Shown: positions 24,141-35,350 of the stretch, piece by piece | Position numbering within the stretch: the first letter of the stretch is position 1 | Layout: the number at the start of each line of letters is the position of its first letter | Origin: Arbacia lixula | Lineage: Eukaryota; Echinodermata; Echinoidea; Arbacioida; Arbaciidae | Direction of reading: 5' to 3' | Assembly (NCBI GenBank): GCA_963669155.1 | Contig: OZ022593.1 | Location: forward strand, 13,211,427 to 13,275,426 | Length of the DNA stretch: 64,000 bases | The notes under the pieces: model-generated | Told to the model about the DNA's origin: nothing | The model's input: only the letters and a program-made list of their open reading frames with translations | Databases searched by the model: none | Position numbers and translations under genes: made by a program

Positions 24141-26469
24141 AGAAAAAAAAAGCACATGGTGTTACCGACAGTTTTAATGTGTTGTTTTTTTCTAAATGAT
24201 ATTTAGAAATAATTGTTAAGAATTGTGTTTATTTATCCTCACAGTTTTCATTCACGTTCTATATACATTGAAGAACAAAATTCAAATGAATTCTCCGATA
24301 GAGCGTCAGTTTGTTAAAGGCCGGATGGCGGGGTGGGTGACAATGTTTGGGTAAGTTTTAAATGAGCAGGTAGCAGGTGACATATGGCTTTGTTGTATTT
24401 TGTAAGTGTCCCGTCTCCAAACCTCTTCCCCTATTGCACAATTAAAGAAATGTGGAAGTTATGTTATGTTACGTAAGAAAATGTGTTCTTTTAAGTAGGA
24501 CTGTTGCATGGTGAGAAATGTACAATGAGTTTCAAGGTGAATGTGGGTGTATTTTTGCAATGATGTTGTTTCTCCATTTGTCTATATGTATGTGTGTGCG
24601 TGCTTGTTATGTATCTGGGTCATCATGTACCATCAATAGTACCATTCCTGCCGCCGAGGAATCCATAATTTCATCTGGTACTTCGAAAATTGTAGATGGT
24701 ATATTTGATTTATATCCTACAATTATTACAAGAGATAAAATGAGATGTCAACTTACCACAATCGCTCGTTTATGTTAACATGCAGAGCTGATCGACGACC
24801 TTTCACCGCGGCGGCTGCTCGAGCTCAGTACAAAAATTAAGCGATCGATCGAAGGATATCGATAGCAAAATATCCGGAATATTGGTATAGTGAAAAATAT
24901 TTCGAGGTCTGACGTCATGCAACATCATAGTTAAAATATGTTAGGTCACATGATGCTGTTTGAACCAATCACTATACAAGATTCAATTTATGTTAAATAT
25001 AATTCTGTTTTCATCTGTTCAACTTGTCCTGACCACGGCCTGACTCCACGTTTGTTTATCATTATCACTTTGGCTTACACCAGGGCATCGTCTTGTAAAG
25101 AGCTGCCATTGATCTGATTCCATCGCCAGTCCAATACTCAATCTGTAAAATGCAGGGTTACGATTGATATTGATTACAAGTAAAGCTACAATAAATTGCA
25201 ATTCTTTATAAGATAGCGCCCTGACTGAGAAGGAAGGTACTGAGATCGTAGGTCGCTTATGGCTTCTTTGGGCCTCGGTCAGATGGAATAAATTCAATCC
25301 ACTCCTTCTTATTGCTTATCGTCATCCTCATCCTCATCTTTTATCAATGGAATGGGAGAGAAAATGTCGGTCTCCTTTTATATCCTTTTCATGCATTCAA
25401 CAGTGTCACTCGTTCTCTCTTTCTCTCTCTTTCTATTTCCCTCTTTCTCTCTCCTTCAATACCCATCAACATTTTCACATTTTAAGTTAAACTATAAACA
25501 TTTTGGTATTACATTGAAGCTGTAATATTGAAGTCTTGGTAGATACCATTTTTAGTTCATAATGCTACAGATTTATGAATTATGCATCTAATTGTCATAA
25601 TAGAAAATACATATTTTATGAAACATTATTTCATACTTAACTCTTTACATGCCAGATAAAATTAAACTCTATGGGCTTAGTGTATATTGAAGGTGCAAAA
25701 ATCTGCCAGTGGCACATTAAAGGTTAAAAGTAACTAGAAATTAACTTTGAAATGAAGACAAAGCACAAGGTTTTTAGCGATATACTTCTATTAAACAGAT
25801 ATGTGCTGACATTTTTAATAATGCGTTTTTCTTCACTAACCATTTGACAAATGTAGAGTATCACGATATTGCAGTTAAACGTGATGTTTAGCAGATATCT
25901 GTTTCAAATACATATACACGTGGAATGATTTTCATGGCAAACATATACGCATATTCTATAACAACAATAATCATTCATGTTAATTAATCAAACTATTCAT
26001 TATTATGTCAGTGCGCTAATGTAGATTTCACACAGTCATATGACATATGCCCAATCGATTCAGAAATTAATTTCCTACTTTGTTACATTACAATACATTT
26101 CATATAGTACAAGATTGATACAGTGCCCTTCCATTTATTCGTATTTTCTGAAATAAAGTGAAATGTAGGCTAATTTGTAATGGAATTTACAATGTATTGT
26201 CAATTGTTGTGTCAAAGGGTTAATTTTGTTTAGAATATAAGGATCCAATACAGAGTCCTATGGATCAAATGACACCGTGTTGTTCGGGTGTCTCATAGAA
26301 CGGTATACCTTCAATAAACTGTTTATAATTCTCATGGTGAGAATAAATTTATATAGTTTTGAATATATATTAACATTTGTTCAACCATTCTCTTAGTGAG
26401 AATTAATTTATATAGTTTTGAATATATATTAACATTTTTTCAACCATTTCGACTTTTGAAAGGCTTCGT

Positions 26470-27230
26470 ACATTAAATGTGAAATGTCCATACAATTTTT
26501 CTTGTTTAAATGTATGGTCATTTTAGTATTTAGATTTGTTTATACTGTGATATTTATATGCATATCATTTTTTATCAAATATTCATGCAGTTGAAATATA
26601 AAACTGATTTCATGTCTATAAAAAAAATAACTTCGATAGGTTTATTTTGAAACAAAATCGACATCACGGCGTTACAGTCACGGCTTTTCGATGCAAAGAG
26701 ATTCTTTTAGTGACACATTTGTCCCTAATTTCGTTTATATATTATTATACATCATAGTGTACTTCATCTGATCAAAGTAAAAAAGACGTTCATATCTTTA
26801 TTGAGTTCAGAGAGTTCTTACTTTTCATTCAGGATGTAAAGAAAATGATTTCTTTTTTTGGCGTCACGGCGTTACGGTCAGCATCTATTACCTCTAACTT
26901 GTAAGTTCGAATGTATGGGGGTGCTTTTTTTTTTGGAAACTATATATTATGAAAGTTCTAAAAGATTTACATATGTGTCATCTTTGTTTGAAAGATTTTC
27001 TCAAAAGGTTTTGTCAAAACTTCTCAAAAATTTCTCAAAAAGTGTCATGGCGTAGTTGTAAATTTCCCAGAGGATTAAACTCGAGAATCTGGGCAGCCCT
27101 ACAACGTCTCAATGCTACGGTCGCAGCAGAAAATGATGATTCTCACTATCCCAGCGGCCTGGATTTTAGTGCCGTTCGGCAGAGCCTGAGTTGTGTGTAA
27201 CACATTAGCATCATCCCCAGATTTAAGGAT
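26470..27230. other. Spacer inside block B, no gene recognised
   Basis: Short open frames of 65-83 codons without known motifs. Confidence 0.4.
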
Positions 27231-28053
27231 CTCTCTGAATGAACTAAAATCTTTTACATATCCGGAGCATATTTGCACCTCTTAAAGATAACTCACATTA
27301 GAGTAGTCCTCAAAACGTCCTACTCATAAAAAATGAAAAACGCAGTGTGTTTTGTATGGATTAGTAATGTGATCATGATCAAAATACCGTTTGGTTTAAG
27401 CTCAGTCAGAGTTTAAATGAGTATGGCCATTGATATAGCTGGATTCAGGTGGTGTGAAGGAATAAACACAGGAGAGCCCAAAATTCAAATACAAATATTG
27501 GCTTCTATGAGTGAAACGTTCATTTCATTGTGGTAATTTTTATGGACCATAATCGTGGTATAGATTTCAGAATTGTTCTGCCATCATTTCCACGGTCGTT
27601 TGATATCAACGATCGTTATCATCTTGACGTGATTTTGACGAGTAGAACGAGAATTGGTCCATGGGTACTATGGTGGAATGGCACTCCATTAGATACGAGA
27701 CTAATGTTTTGTAGGTACTACCACCATGTATACCACTTAGCTTTGAACGAACTTGCAATTGCAGTTGGTAGTCTCAAAGCGTAAATAGCTCAAATAAATT
27801 CATAGTACTCTAACAGCGTACAAACGTGACAAATTATGCACATGCTTCAGCGCGTCGGTAGGAATTATGTACACAAGTAATCACTGCATTGTCCAAACCC
27901 ACGAGTCGCAGCCGAGTGGGTTCAATATCACTTTGGGGCACCTTGGACTGGTGTGTGATTACAATTTTTTGGGAATCTTAATCGGTCAAATGATACTATT
28001 TTTCAAATGAGGATTATACACCGTGATGTTTTTAAAGCGCATTATCCAGATAA

Positions 28054-28500
28054 TAATAATAATAATTATATTCAATTCTTAGAGACGCATAATACCATTC
28101 AAATAGTCTCTATGCGTGACAAAGTAAAAATTGATTATGTGAGAATTTGAAAATTTGAAAATAACTAATAATTATCAAACAGATGCGTCTTTAGTTTTGA
28201 TTTGAGTTGATCGAAGTCTGTCAATGATCTAATGCCTTGGGGGAGGTTATTCCATAATTTGGGTGCCGTATTTGCAAAAGTTCTATCACCGAATGTCTTA
28301 GATTTTACACGAATTTCAGAAAGAAGATTTTTTGATTGAGAAGATTACGAGTAGGCTGGAATGGTTTGATGAGTTCAGTAAGATAGACAGGAACATTTCC
28401 ACATAAGCATTTGAATACAAGAGTGAGGATTTTAAACTGAACACGAGCCCTTATCGGGAGCCAGTGGAGACTACGTAGGATCGGAGTTATATGTCTAATG
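28054..28500 (-). mobile_element. LINE 3' end, CR1/L2-like, inserted only in block B
   Basis: The minus strand from about 28,469 translates as LHWLPIRARVQFKILTLVFK, then VYLTELIKPFQPTRNL, then after frame breaks a segment corresponding to TFANTAPKLWNNLPQGIRS. It ends in an (AAT)n-type tail on the plus strand at 28,054. Blocks C and D run straight from the equivalent of ATCCAGAT to the receptor 3' flank with no such sequence, so this is a private insertion of about 0.4 kb, 5' truncated and non-functional. Confidence 0.75.
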
Positions 28501-28565
28501 GCCTACTTTCTAATGGCCTACTTTCCAACAGAGCCATACATTACTTTTACACTTTTTAGTTTTGT

Positions 28566-29870
28566 TTACTCCACATCTTTACCATTGACAAGTGTCACAG
28601 AATGAACTTTACTTTCGTTTTCATCAAAAAGTGGTGCATTTGTGCGATTCGCAGAAGTGAAGATTCCCTTTATGGCATTGCGGAACTGTGGGTAGCGTGC
28701 AGTGTAGATGATGGGATTGGCGCAGGAGTTGCAGAAACCTAAAACGGTTAACCCGCGATTGAGTGGGCTGTACAGAAAGGTGTCTGGTATTATTTGAAGG
28801 TTGTAAGCAAAGTAGGTGAGTTGCTCTGGACACCAGCATACGATGAAGATCAGAACAACAAGAATGAGCGTCTGGAGAACGCGCGTTTTGGCTAGAAGGT
28901 GGAGTGTGGTCGGGTTGGATTGCTCCGAGTAGGCGCTCATTATAAAACTCTGAGATTGGACGTGGAGAACACGAGCTGATAACGCTTGAAAGATGAGAGT
29001 AACAAACACAGGTATGAGGAACTGCAGAAAGAAAAGGACAACGCCAACTAGAAGCTGCGTCGAGTAGGATGGAAACATCACGACGCATCGCGACGTTACT
29101 GGTTCTACGCGCCCGATGAAGAACAAAAAGAGAGCTGCAACGAAACTAATCATCCAAATGAGAACGATGCAGGCGTTTACCTTGCGTCGCGTCACCCACC
29201 GCTTGAAGTGCAACGGGTAGGCAATGGCGAGGTATCTCTCGACGGGAATAATGGTGAGTGTCATGATGGATGCGTCGACAGAGACCCACATAAACATGGA
29301 CGTGAACACCACCTTGCAGTACACCTCTCCCAGAATCGTCGACGGAACGCGCACCGGATACGGCAGCGGAATCATAAAGATGGACGTCAATAAATCGGCC
29401 GCCGCAAGGGCTCCGATTAGCGCATCGCAGGAGCGAGCCTCGTTGCTACGTCGCTGGTGGAGGACCACGATCACGAGCAGGTTTCCCACGATGCCAATCG
29501 ATGCCGTCGTCATCTGCAGAATCAGCCACCACGACCACTCGACCGGCTGCCATTGCCACGCACCTGCTATGGACGGGATCGAGCCGGTGCTACCAGCCGT
29601 GATTACCCCGTTGGCAAACATAAGCGCTGTGGAAATCGCCGGTTCCACATCAGAGAAGGCTGATGTCGTTTCTCCGACAAAGGTTTTGGTTTTCATATTG
29701 CGCCAGTTTGTTGTAAAACTTTTCATCGTCTGTTCAACATTGTCAACAACCGCTGCACCGCTAGTCACATCTTGACTTGTTGTCATAGTACTTGGGTTCT
29801 GACTATGCGATTCGCTCAACAAAATCAAGAGCAACACGTAGAGACAGATCTCTTTAATGCGGATTGCCAT
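28566..29870 (-). CDS. Class A orphan GPCR, GPCR-B
   Basis: A 434-residue receptor in one coding exon. Signal peptide at 1-23, then an extracellular N terminus of about 90 residues rich in Ser and Thr. Helix 1 spans about 114-138 (GN at 129-130), helix 2 has AAAD (Asp159), Cys185 and Cys262 would form the conserved disulphide, ERY is at 211-213, FIVCWCP at 342-348 and NPIIY at 385-389. The CWCP differs from CWGP in A, C and D. The start at 29,870 follows a predicted acceptor (TTTTTTTCAAG) at 29,880, so the frame's upstream Met is intronic. It is the reference full-length copy of the family together with GPCR-C. The ligand is not known; coupling to a G protein is inferred from the class. Confidence 0.9.
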   Translation of the reverse strand: MAIRIKEICLYVLLLILLSESHSQNPSTMTTSQDVTSGAAVVDNVEQTMKSFTTNWRNMKTKTFVGETTSAFSDVEPAISTALMFANGVITAGSTGSIPSIAGAWQWQPVEWSWWLILQMTTASIGIVGNLLVIVVLHQRRSNEARSCDALIGALAAADLLTSIFMIPLPYPVRVPSTILGEVYCKVVFTSMFMWVSVDASIMTLTIIPVERYLAIAYPLHFKRWVTRRKVNACIVLIWMISFVAALFLFFIGRVEPVTSRCVVMFPSYSTQLLVGVVLFFLQFLIPVFVTLIFQALSARVLHVQSQSFIMSAYSEQSNPTTLHLLAKTRVLQTLILVVLIFIVCWCPEQLTYFAYNLQIIPDTFLYSPLNRGLTVLGFCNSCANPIIYTARYPQFRNAIKGIFTSANRTNAPLFDENESKVHSVTLVNGKDVE

Positions 29871-29879
29871 TGTGTAGAC

Positions 29880-30813
29880 CTTGAAAAAAAGAATAAATAC
29901 AAACATATTTTGAAGACTAGGAACAACACATATGGGCTGTGAACTGAAAGCACTTCTTTCGGTACCGTCCGATAATATGTGTTTTTACTACAACATTTCA
30001 CGCCAATATATGCACCTCATTCATGATAAGTTGTGTGAACAAATAATCAATTTTGTCATCACGTCTGTCGTCTGTGTACATCTAAAATAAAGAATCCCAT
30101 CTCTGAACCTCACATCGAAGCTTAAGAATGATGAAGTGTCATGATAACGTGCTTGAGCAATATTTGCACCCTTCTTATCATCACTGCAGATGATACCAAA
30201 GCAGCTTCAACGAGTAGTCTGCTATAACTATGATTACAGAAAATTCGATCGGCTATAGTCTCCAGGGGTGAAACAGTTACGGGCTTATCATGCGCATTTA
30301 TGAAAAGAAACAATCCAACATATATATGATTTCTGCATTCGGTTTTGAAACAAAGAAAATAGTAGCAATCATCATGTAAAATGTTAATATGTATAATATA
30401 TCTTTGCATCATAAAACCCTAATATGTTACTAAGGTTCCTTCTTCAAATTACGCTAATAACATGTTTCTATTTCAACACAGTGAATAGTAACGTTCAAGC
30501 TCTTGCTTTGTTTTAGTTCTTATTCAAGCTACCTGTGTCTCACTAGTATATAGAAATCTGTTTGTCCTCATTCTCCGTGCATTTTCACTTTTGTTCAACA
30601 TTTACATGACAAGAAGAAGTCGGCAAAAATGATTTGAAAGTTATTTTGTTTCTGTTTCGCAGTTGCACCATTTATTGAACATATCCAACATTATCCAATG
30701 ACATCTAAGATGTGTGTTTTCCGTGAACAACATATTTCCAGAAAAATATATTTGACAAAAACTAACGAGCCTATAGAACTCTGACAAATACACTCGAAAA
30801 TCAGCGTTCTTAC
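29880..30813 (-). other. Predicted 5'UTR intron of GPCR-B
   Basis: Donor ACTAAAG|GTAAGA at 30,814/30,813 and acceptor TTTTTTCAAG|G at 29,880/29,879, both at the positions homologous to GPCR-A, C and D. Confidence 0.7.
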
Positions 30814-30970
30814 CTTTAGTGTGAGTAGTATAGCTGAGGGTCATAAGCTCTGCGTCGGAAAATCTACAGTAGTTCAGTTATCTCCAGATCTTAAAGATGG
30901 CTCAAGATGTACAATGCTACTTGTAATAGAATTATCTAATCGACTCCTGCTGTAAGTGAAGCGATACAGA
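30814..30970 (-). other. Predicted non-coding first exon of GPCR-B
   Basis: Ends at the donor above. The 5' edge is estimated from a TATA-like motif about 30 bp upstream. Confidence 0.5.
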
Positions 30971-30994
30971 ATTCCAATTTCTTTCACCTGAGAA

Positions 30995-31066
30995 CGAATA
31001 TATAAGGCAGATAGTATTGGGTGCATTATTGCAATGAGCGAAATGCGCATGCGTAAATATTCATAT
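30995..31066 (-). promoter_or_regulatory. GPCR-B core promoter candidate
   Basis: On the minus strand a TGAATATTTACGCATGCGCA block (plus strand 31,044-31,063) is followed about 45 bp later by CTTATATATTCG (30,996-31,007), a TATA-like motif placed about 30 bp before the expected first exon. The same pair with the same spacing occurs in C (40,069-40,136) and D (53,944-54,016). Confidence 0.6.
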
Positions 31067-31084
31067 CATTAAATGGTACCTGAT

Positions 31085-31394
31085 TTTAAAGGGAATATAC
31101 TGTACTGGGAAGACAAAAATGCCTTAAAAAGGTGATCGTGATCAATCTTCTTGCCAATGGTCGTAAATGTGTGTATTGTTCACTTTAGAAACTCGCTGAA
31201 TGTTCGGGCCGAACATGTTGAGGATTGGTGATTTAATCACTAATTACACAAAATGTGGATCATTTGAGGGCGAATAACTTTCAGCAAGTTTCTCAAATGG
31301 ACAGTACATGAATTTAGACCATTGGCAAGAAGATTCCTCACGATTAAGTTTTGAAGGCATTTTTGCCTTCCCAGTATAGTATATTCTCTTTAAA
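31085..31394. mobile_element. Foldback MITE, family F4, upstream of the GPCR-B promoter
   Basis: Ends TTTAAAGGGAATATACTGTA and (right) ATAGTATATTCTCTTTAAA are inverted copies, each followed inward by CTGGGAAGACAAAAATGCC and its complement. It lies about 20 bp upstream of the conserved promoter block. Block A has the unoccupied site (CTGATTTGAAAGTGAGTTTC), and block D also lacks it. Confidence 0.8.
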
Positions 31395-32026
31395 GTGAGT
31401 TTCATTCCTTATGACAATCACGTAGGATAGGACATAAAATTTCAAATTGTGTGGAAATTTGTTCCCAAGTTTTGTCACAAGCGCTATTGCTGTGTTTGTG
31501 TCGTGGGTGACCTTCAGCGAAAAGTACATATCAAAATACATGTAAATTATTATTGCCAAGGAGTTTCAACCATCTAAACAGTACGCTGACATTTGAATAG
31601 ACTCCGTTCGGAAGTATAATAAATACTTTGCGACAATGAAACGTTTGTAACTCGAATTAAAATATTGCAGTATTGTATCCTCATCTTAGATATTGATCAT
31701 CATACGGCAGATAAGAGTTTGGGTGGAGAATATAAAAACAGATAAGTATCATTTTTAAAGGAGTTGAAAGCAGGAAAAACGATATCCTAACCTTTCAAAA
31801 GATATCGGATGAGAATGAACAAATAATCTTGGCCCTAACCTCTTTCAGCAACACTCAATGTAAGTTGTTTTCTTCCTAAGTAATAATCCTCTTGAGCGTA
31901 TAACTGGAAAAGATGGGAAAAAGAATGGGGACTTACTCGGGAAATACAAAGAAATAGGCAACGTCGACATAGAGCATGCACAACGATGGAAATAGAGATA
32001 AAACGAGAAAATAAACGAAAGAGAGG

Positions 32027-32030
<4 letters not shown>

Positions 32031-32073
<43 letters not shown>
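32031..32073. repeat. (GA)n microsatellite
   Basis: About 43 bp of GA alternation; the block C counterpart is 41,057-41,131 and is longer. Confidence 0.9.
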
Positions 32074-32078
<5 letters not shown>

Positions 32079-32870
32079 AACTGAGGTTGGTAGAAAATGG
32101 GGAGAGTAAGAGATGTCAACCAAATAGAATTCTGTTCTGATTTTTCTTATAAATCACTTTCAAGTGGCTACACAATAGGAGATCCTACGATCAATATGAA
32201 TCTAAACATTAGAAGAAAGGTTAAGACTTTATCGATTAGATAATGGTTCCAATTGTCATGAATCTTTTGGTGAAGAAAGAAAAGAAGTCGATATTTCTTA
32301 TACAACCATGTCTCAGTAAATGACATATACTCTTGCAATATCATAAATTCGCGCATATTTCTTGATTTCTAGCCATTTCCATTTTGGCGGACTTAGGCGA
32401 TACTATAAGTAATGTTTGGAGGTGAACATGGAGGTGAACTAATAACAGCTATTTTTGTTTCCATGAAGGTAATATAGAGCGTCGCGTTTATCAAAATATG
32501 ATATTGAAGTAACGCAATATGAAAACATAATTGTATTTAAATGTTCTTTCATTGCTTCCATGCTGAGAGTGTATTAATAACAACTGATTACAAAACAAAT
32601 ACAATTTTGTGGTTGTATTCTTCCAGGCTATTTGACCCACTTATGGGATAAAGAAAATTAAAAAAAGAGTAAAAACAAGAGAGATAATTGTATTTTTTCA
32701 ATTTGTAAAACATTTACATATTTAGCTTCAGTTTCAATGTTAAAAAGAAAAATAAATTCGATGAAATGAAACTAGAAGGAGAGCGTGGTGATGCGACTTT
32801 TCAACTAGTCACAAAGTACTTAGACATAAAAGGAAGAAAGAAAGAACAGGATAGAATTGGATAAAATAGT

Positions 32871-33140
32871 ATGTAGACGGGTGCAATCTCCGCGCTACGG
32901 GAGACCCATGCAGTCGGTAGAACCTCGGTAATGGAGTATGGTAGCCATGAGTAAAGAATGAACCTGTGATAAAGGTTAATAGAATCAGATTCTTCTTGCT
33001 TTGAGGTGCAGCTGATTGAGGATTGGGTTCAGCGATTAGTGGATAGGGGTTGGGGTTCTTAAATGTCCTAATAGTTCTTCATCGGGTGCAATTGCTTTTT
33101 CGTAGACTGCTACTGTTCGGGTGTATCTCATTACAGAGAC
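32871..33140 (-). pseudogene. GPCR-1 fragment in block B
   Basis: GGGAGACCCATGCAGTCGGT, AGAACCTCGGTAATGGAGTA and AACCTGTGATAAAGGTTAAT follow GPCR-1 (12,230-12,490) closely. It covers the third intracellular loop to helix 7, without the first five helices or the tail, and is frame-shifted. It sits where block A and D have the right half of the F6 foldback element. Confidence 0.8.
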
Positions 33141-33144
33141 TCGA

Positions 33145-33215
33145 TAAGAAGGCTTAAAAAGAATCAACACTAAGTCAACGCATTAAATGTGTTGACTTAG
33201 TGTTGCTTGACTACC
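33145..33215. repeat. Perfect hairpin CAACACTAAGTCAACGCATT
   Basis: CAACACTAAGTCAACGCATT is followed at once by the complement (AATGTGTTGACTTAGTGTTG), with the same arrangement at 42,185-42,226 in block C. A strong stem of about 20 bp with small central loop; its role is unknown. Confidence 0.7.
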
Positions 33216-33309
33216 TTTCTTAGTCAAGAAACTTACGAAACTAGGCACGTGGACTGGAATTATGGAGGTGTTTGTTTACGTGTGTTTATTTTTTTTGTGT
33301 GTGTATGTG

Positions 33310-33315
<6 letters not shown>

Positions 33316-33353
<38 letters not shown>
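33316..33353. repeat. (GA)n microsatellite
   Basis: About 38 bp GA tract, much reduced at the homologous place in block C (about 42,371-42,390). Confidence 0.9.
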
Positions 33354-33356
<3 letters not shown>

Positions 33357-33751
33357 GAGAGCGAGGGAGAGAGAGGGGGAAAATGAACGAGAAGGAGGGA
33401 AAGAAGTAATAGAAGCTAGGAACACATTAGAACTACACTAGGCTTTAACAAAAATGTTGAATCTTTTGAAAAATAATTAATGATAAGATTAAACTTTTAT
33501 CACACTGGCATTTGCACATCAAAACGTCAAGTGATATCACTTTTTTGAGAAGCAATTTGTTTGATATTTCATCGATTACTTTTCTTAGATTAATCATCTA
33601 AATATTTGATCACATTTTCAATTTCGGACAAAATTAGAGCTATACATTTATGTGTATCAGGTAATTAATTCAGAACACAACAATGGCCATTGTGCATTAC
33701 GTAACAACTTCTCTTCTGCCAGATGCATCATGCACTATTAATGAAACAATA

Positions 33752-33865
33752 GTGCCATTCTCATTGGGCTTAAAATCGAGAAGTTAGAAATATCTCGAAG
33801 TTAGGGTGAAAGTTGCCTAGCAACCGTACCAACAGCCGAATGGTCCTATTGTCCCGCCTGTCCAC
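33752..33865. mobile_element. Left half of an F3 MITE in block B
   Basis: AGTGCCATTCTCATTGGGCT starts the element as at 2,819. It breaks off after GTCCCGCCTGTCCACTAACT, exactly where block B joins the sequence that in block C lies 2.2 kb further on. Confidence 0.65.
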
Positions 33866-34569
33866 TAACTGTTTCCACAAAATGGCTTTTTTTTTTGTTC
33901 CATTATGAAGGGGTACAATCTTTTCATAGCGATATATGTGTAAAAAGACGTGTCTAAATATATATCAAATGCAAAGGGGAAATGGAAAATATCATTTTGA
34001 GAAAATTGACGTTTTCTAAAAAAAAAATATTGTACACAACATATGGGAGAGCACCTCGAACGTGACTTCACAAAATCATGGAAATCGACACTATAAAAAC
34101 TAATATCTTTCTTTTTCCTTTGACCGAAATGCGTCAAACCTTAATTATGTTTCTTTCATGTATCCCCTTTTATTGAAACCAAATTAATTTCAGGGTGAAC
34201 TATCCCTTTAAAGTATTTTGGCATAATAGTGTCCTCAATCTGTAATATACAGGGTTACGATTGATATGACTTACAAGTCAAATTACGAACAATCGCAAGT
34301 CTTTATGAGATTGCGCTCTGCGCCCTGAGTAGGAAGGTAAAAAGGTCGTAGGTCGCTTATGGCTTCTTTGGGCCTCCGTCAGATGGAATAAATTCAATCC
34401 ACTCCTTCTTATTGCTTTTCCTCATCCTCATCCTGAGATAGAAGCATGCATACCCCAACCAATCAGGGTCAACATGACAACAGAAGCTCTTGCTGGCCAG
34501 TGCTCCACCATTATTAGGGGGGTTTAGATTTCTCATCCACGACGCGGAATCTTCTGAGTTGGGTAAATC

Positions 34570-35350
34570 AGCCTGCGCGTGGTAGTCCATTCCCCCGTCG
34601 CTTACATTTCACAACTGCTCGCATGATTCGCCGAGTGGCAAATGATGGCGCTCTTTTACTTTAACTGCTCTGTCAAGTTGTGGCTCATCGCAACGTAAAC
34701 AAAAAAGAAATCTGAAACAAGATTATGCATCATGATCCATGACGTGGAATGAGAAGGAGAACGCGGCGCAAGGGATGAGAAGATTCCGCGTTATGGGCGT
34801 TAGGGTTGTGAAATCTAAAGCTCCCTATCAATAACGGTTGCGGAAAAACGCTTCGCTCCTGTCCTCATGCTATAATTGAACTTAACCCTTAGATTATAAA
34901 CAAGCACAATGAATGTCAATCAAATCAGGGAATCAGGACGTTGTTTTTTTTTTTTTCGTTTTTTTTTTTTGCGGAATGAATTTCTCACACGTGTAACTGC
35001 TTGCAAACGATGCTCTTTAGGGTTTCCATGGTTTTGTTCCAAGCTAAGATTTTTCGATGGCAGCCCTGAAACGTGTCGCAAAAGGAAAATTCTCGATATC
35101 ATAAAGTACTATAAAACAACTATAAAACAACTGCGGATGCGCGATATAGTCCATCCCCCGTCTCCTATCATTTCACAACCGTTCTCAGATAATTTTACGT
35201 CTTCGCATGATTCGTGGCGCGGCAAATGGTGGCGCTCTTTTACTTTAATTGCTCTGTCAAGTTGCAAAATTAAAAAAAAAAATTGAAGCAAGATTCATGA
35301 CGTGGAATGAGCAGGAGAACGCAACGTAATGGGTGAGAAGATTCCGCGTC
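34570..35350. repeat. Internal tandem duplication in block C, period about 545 bp
   Basis: GCAAATGATGGCGCTCTTTT, ACTTTAACTGCTCTGTCAAG, ATGACGTGGAATGAG and GAGAAGATTCCGCGT occur in unit 1 (about 34,575-34,805) and, slightly changed, in unit 2 (about 35,130-35,350). Block D carries the same pair (45,815-46,060 and 46,320-46,525), so the duplication preceded the C/D split. Confidence 0.7.

Larger units (their letters stand above)
14580..25000. repeat. Tandem block A of the receptor array
   Basis: Block A begins with sequence that recurs at the start of the next blocks: CAACTCGTCCTGACTCC at about 14,610 matches about 25,020, and the following GTTACGAT..GCGCTCTGACTGAGTAGGAAGGT unit matches 25,190, 34,310 and 45,550. 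It then holds CTCCACCATTATCAGGAAGC (as at 34,500 and 45,735), the 16,940-17,480 unit (as at 36,040 and 49,975), the 18,840-19,080 unit (as at 36,600 and 50,540), the GPCR-A gene and its promoter. It is the most diverged of the four blocks and has extra sequence not seen in the others. Confidence 0.7.
25010..33870. repeat. Tandem block B of the receptor array
   Basis: It starts with the CAACTTGTCCTGACC unit, continues with 25,490-26,470 (matches 19,100-20,020 of block A), and holds GPCR-B, its promoter, an F4 MITE, a GA tract, a GPCR-1 piece and the left half of an F3 MITE. From 28,566 onward it matches block C at 37,657 onward almost base by base; the offset is 9,091 bp. Block B lacks the 34.5-36.5 kb type unit found in C and D. 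Confidence 0.8.
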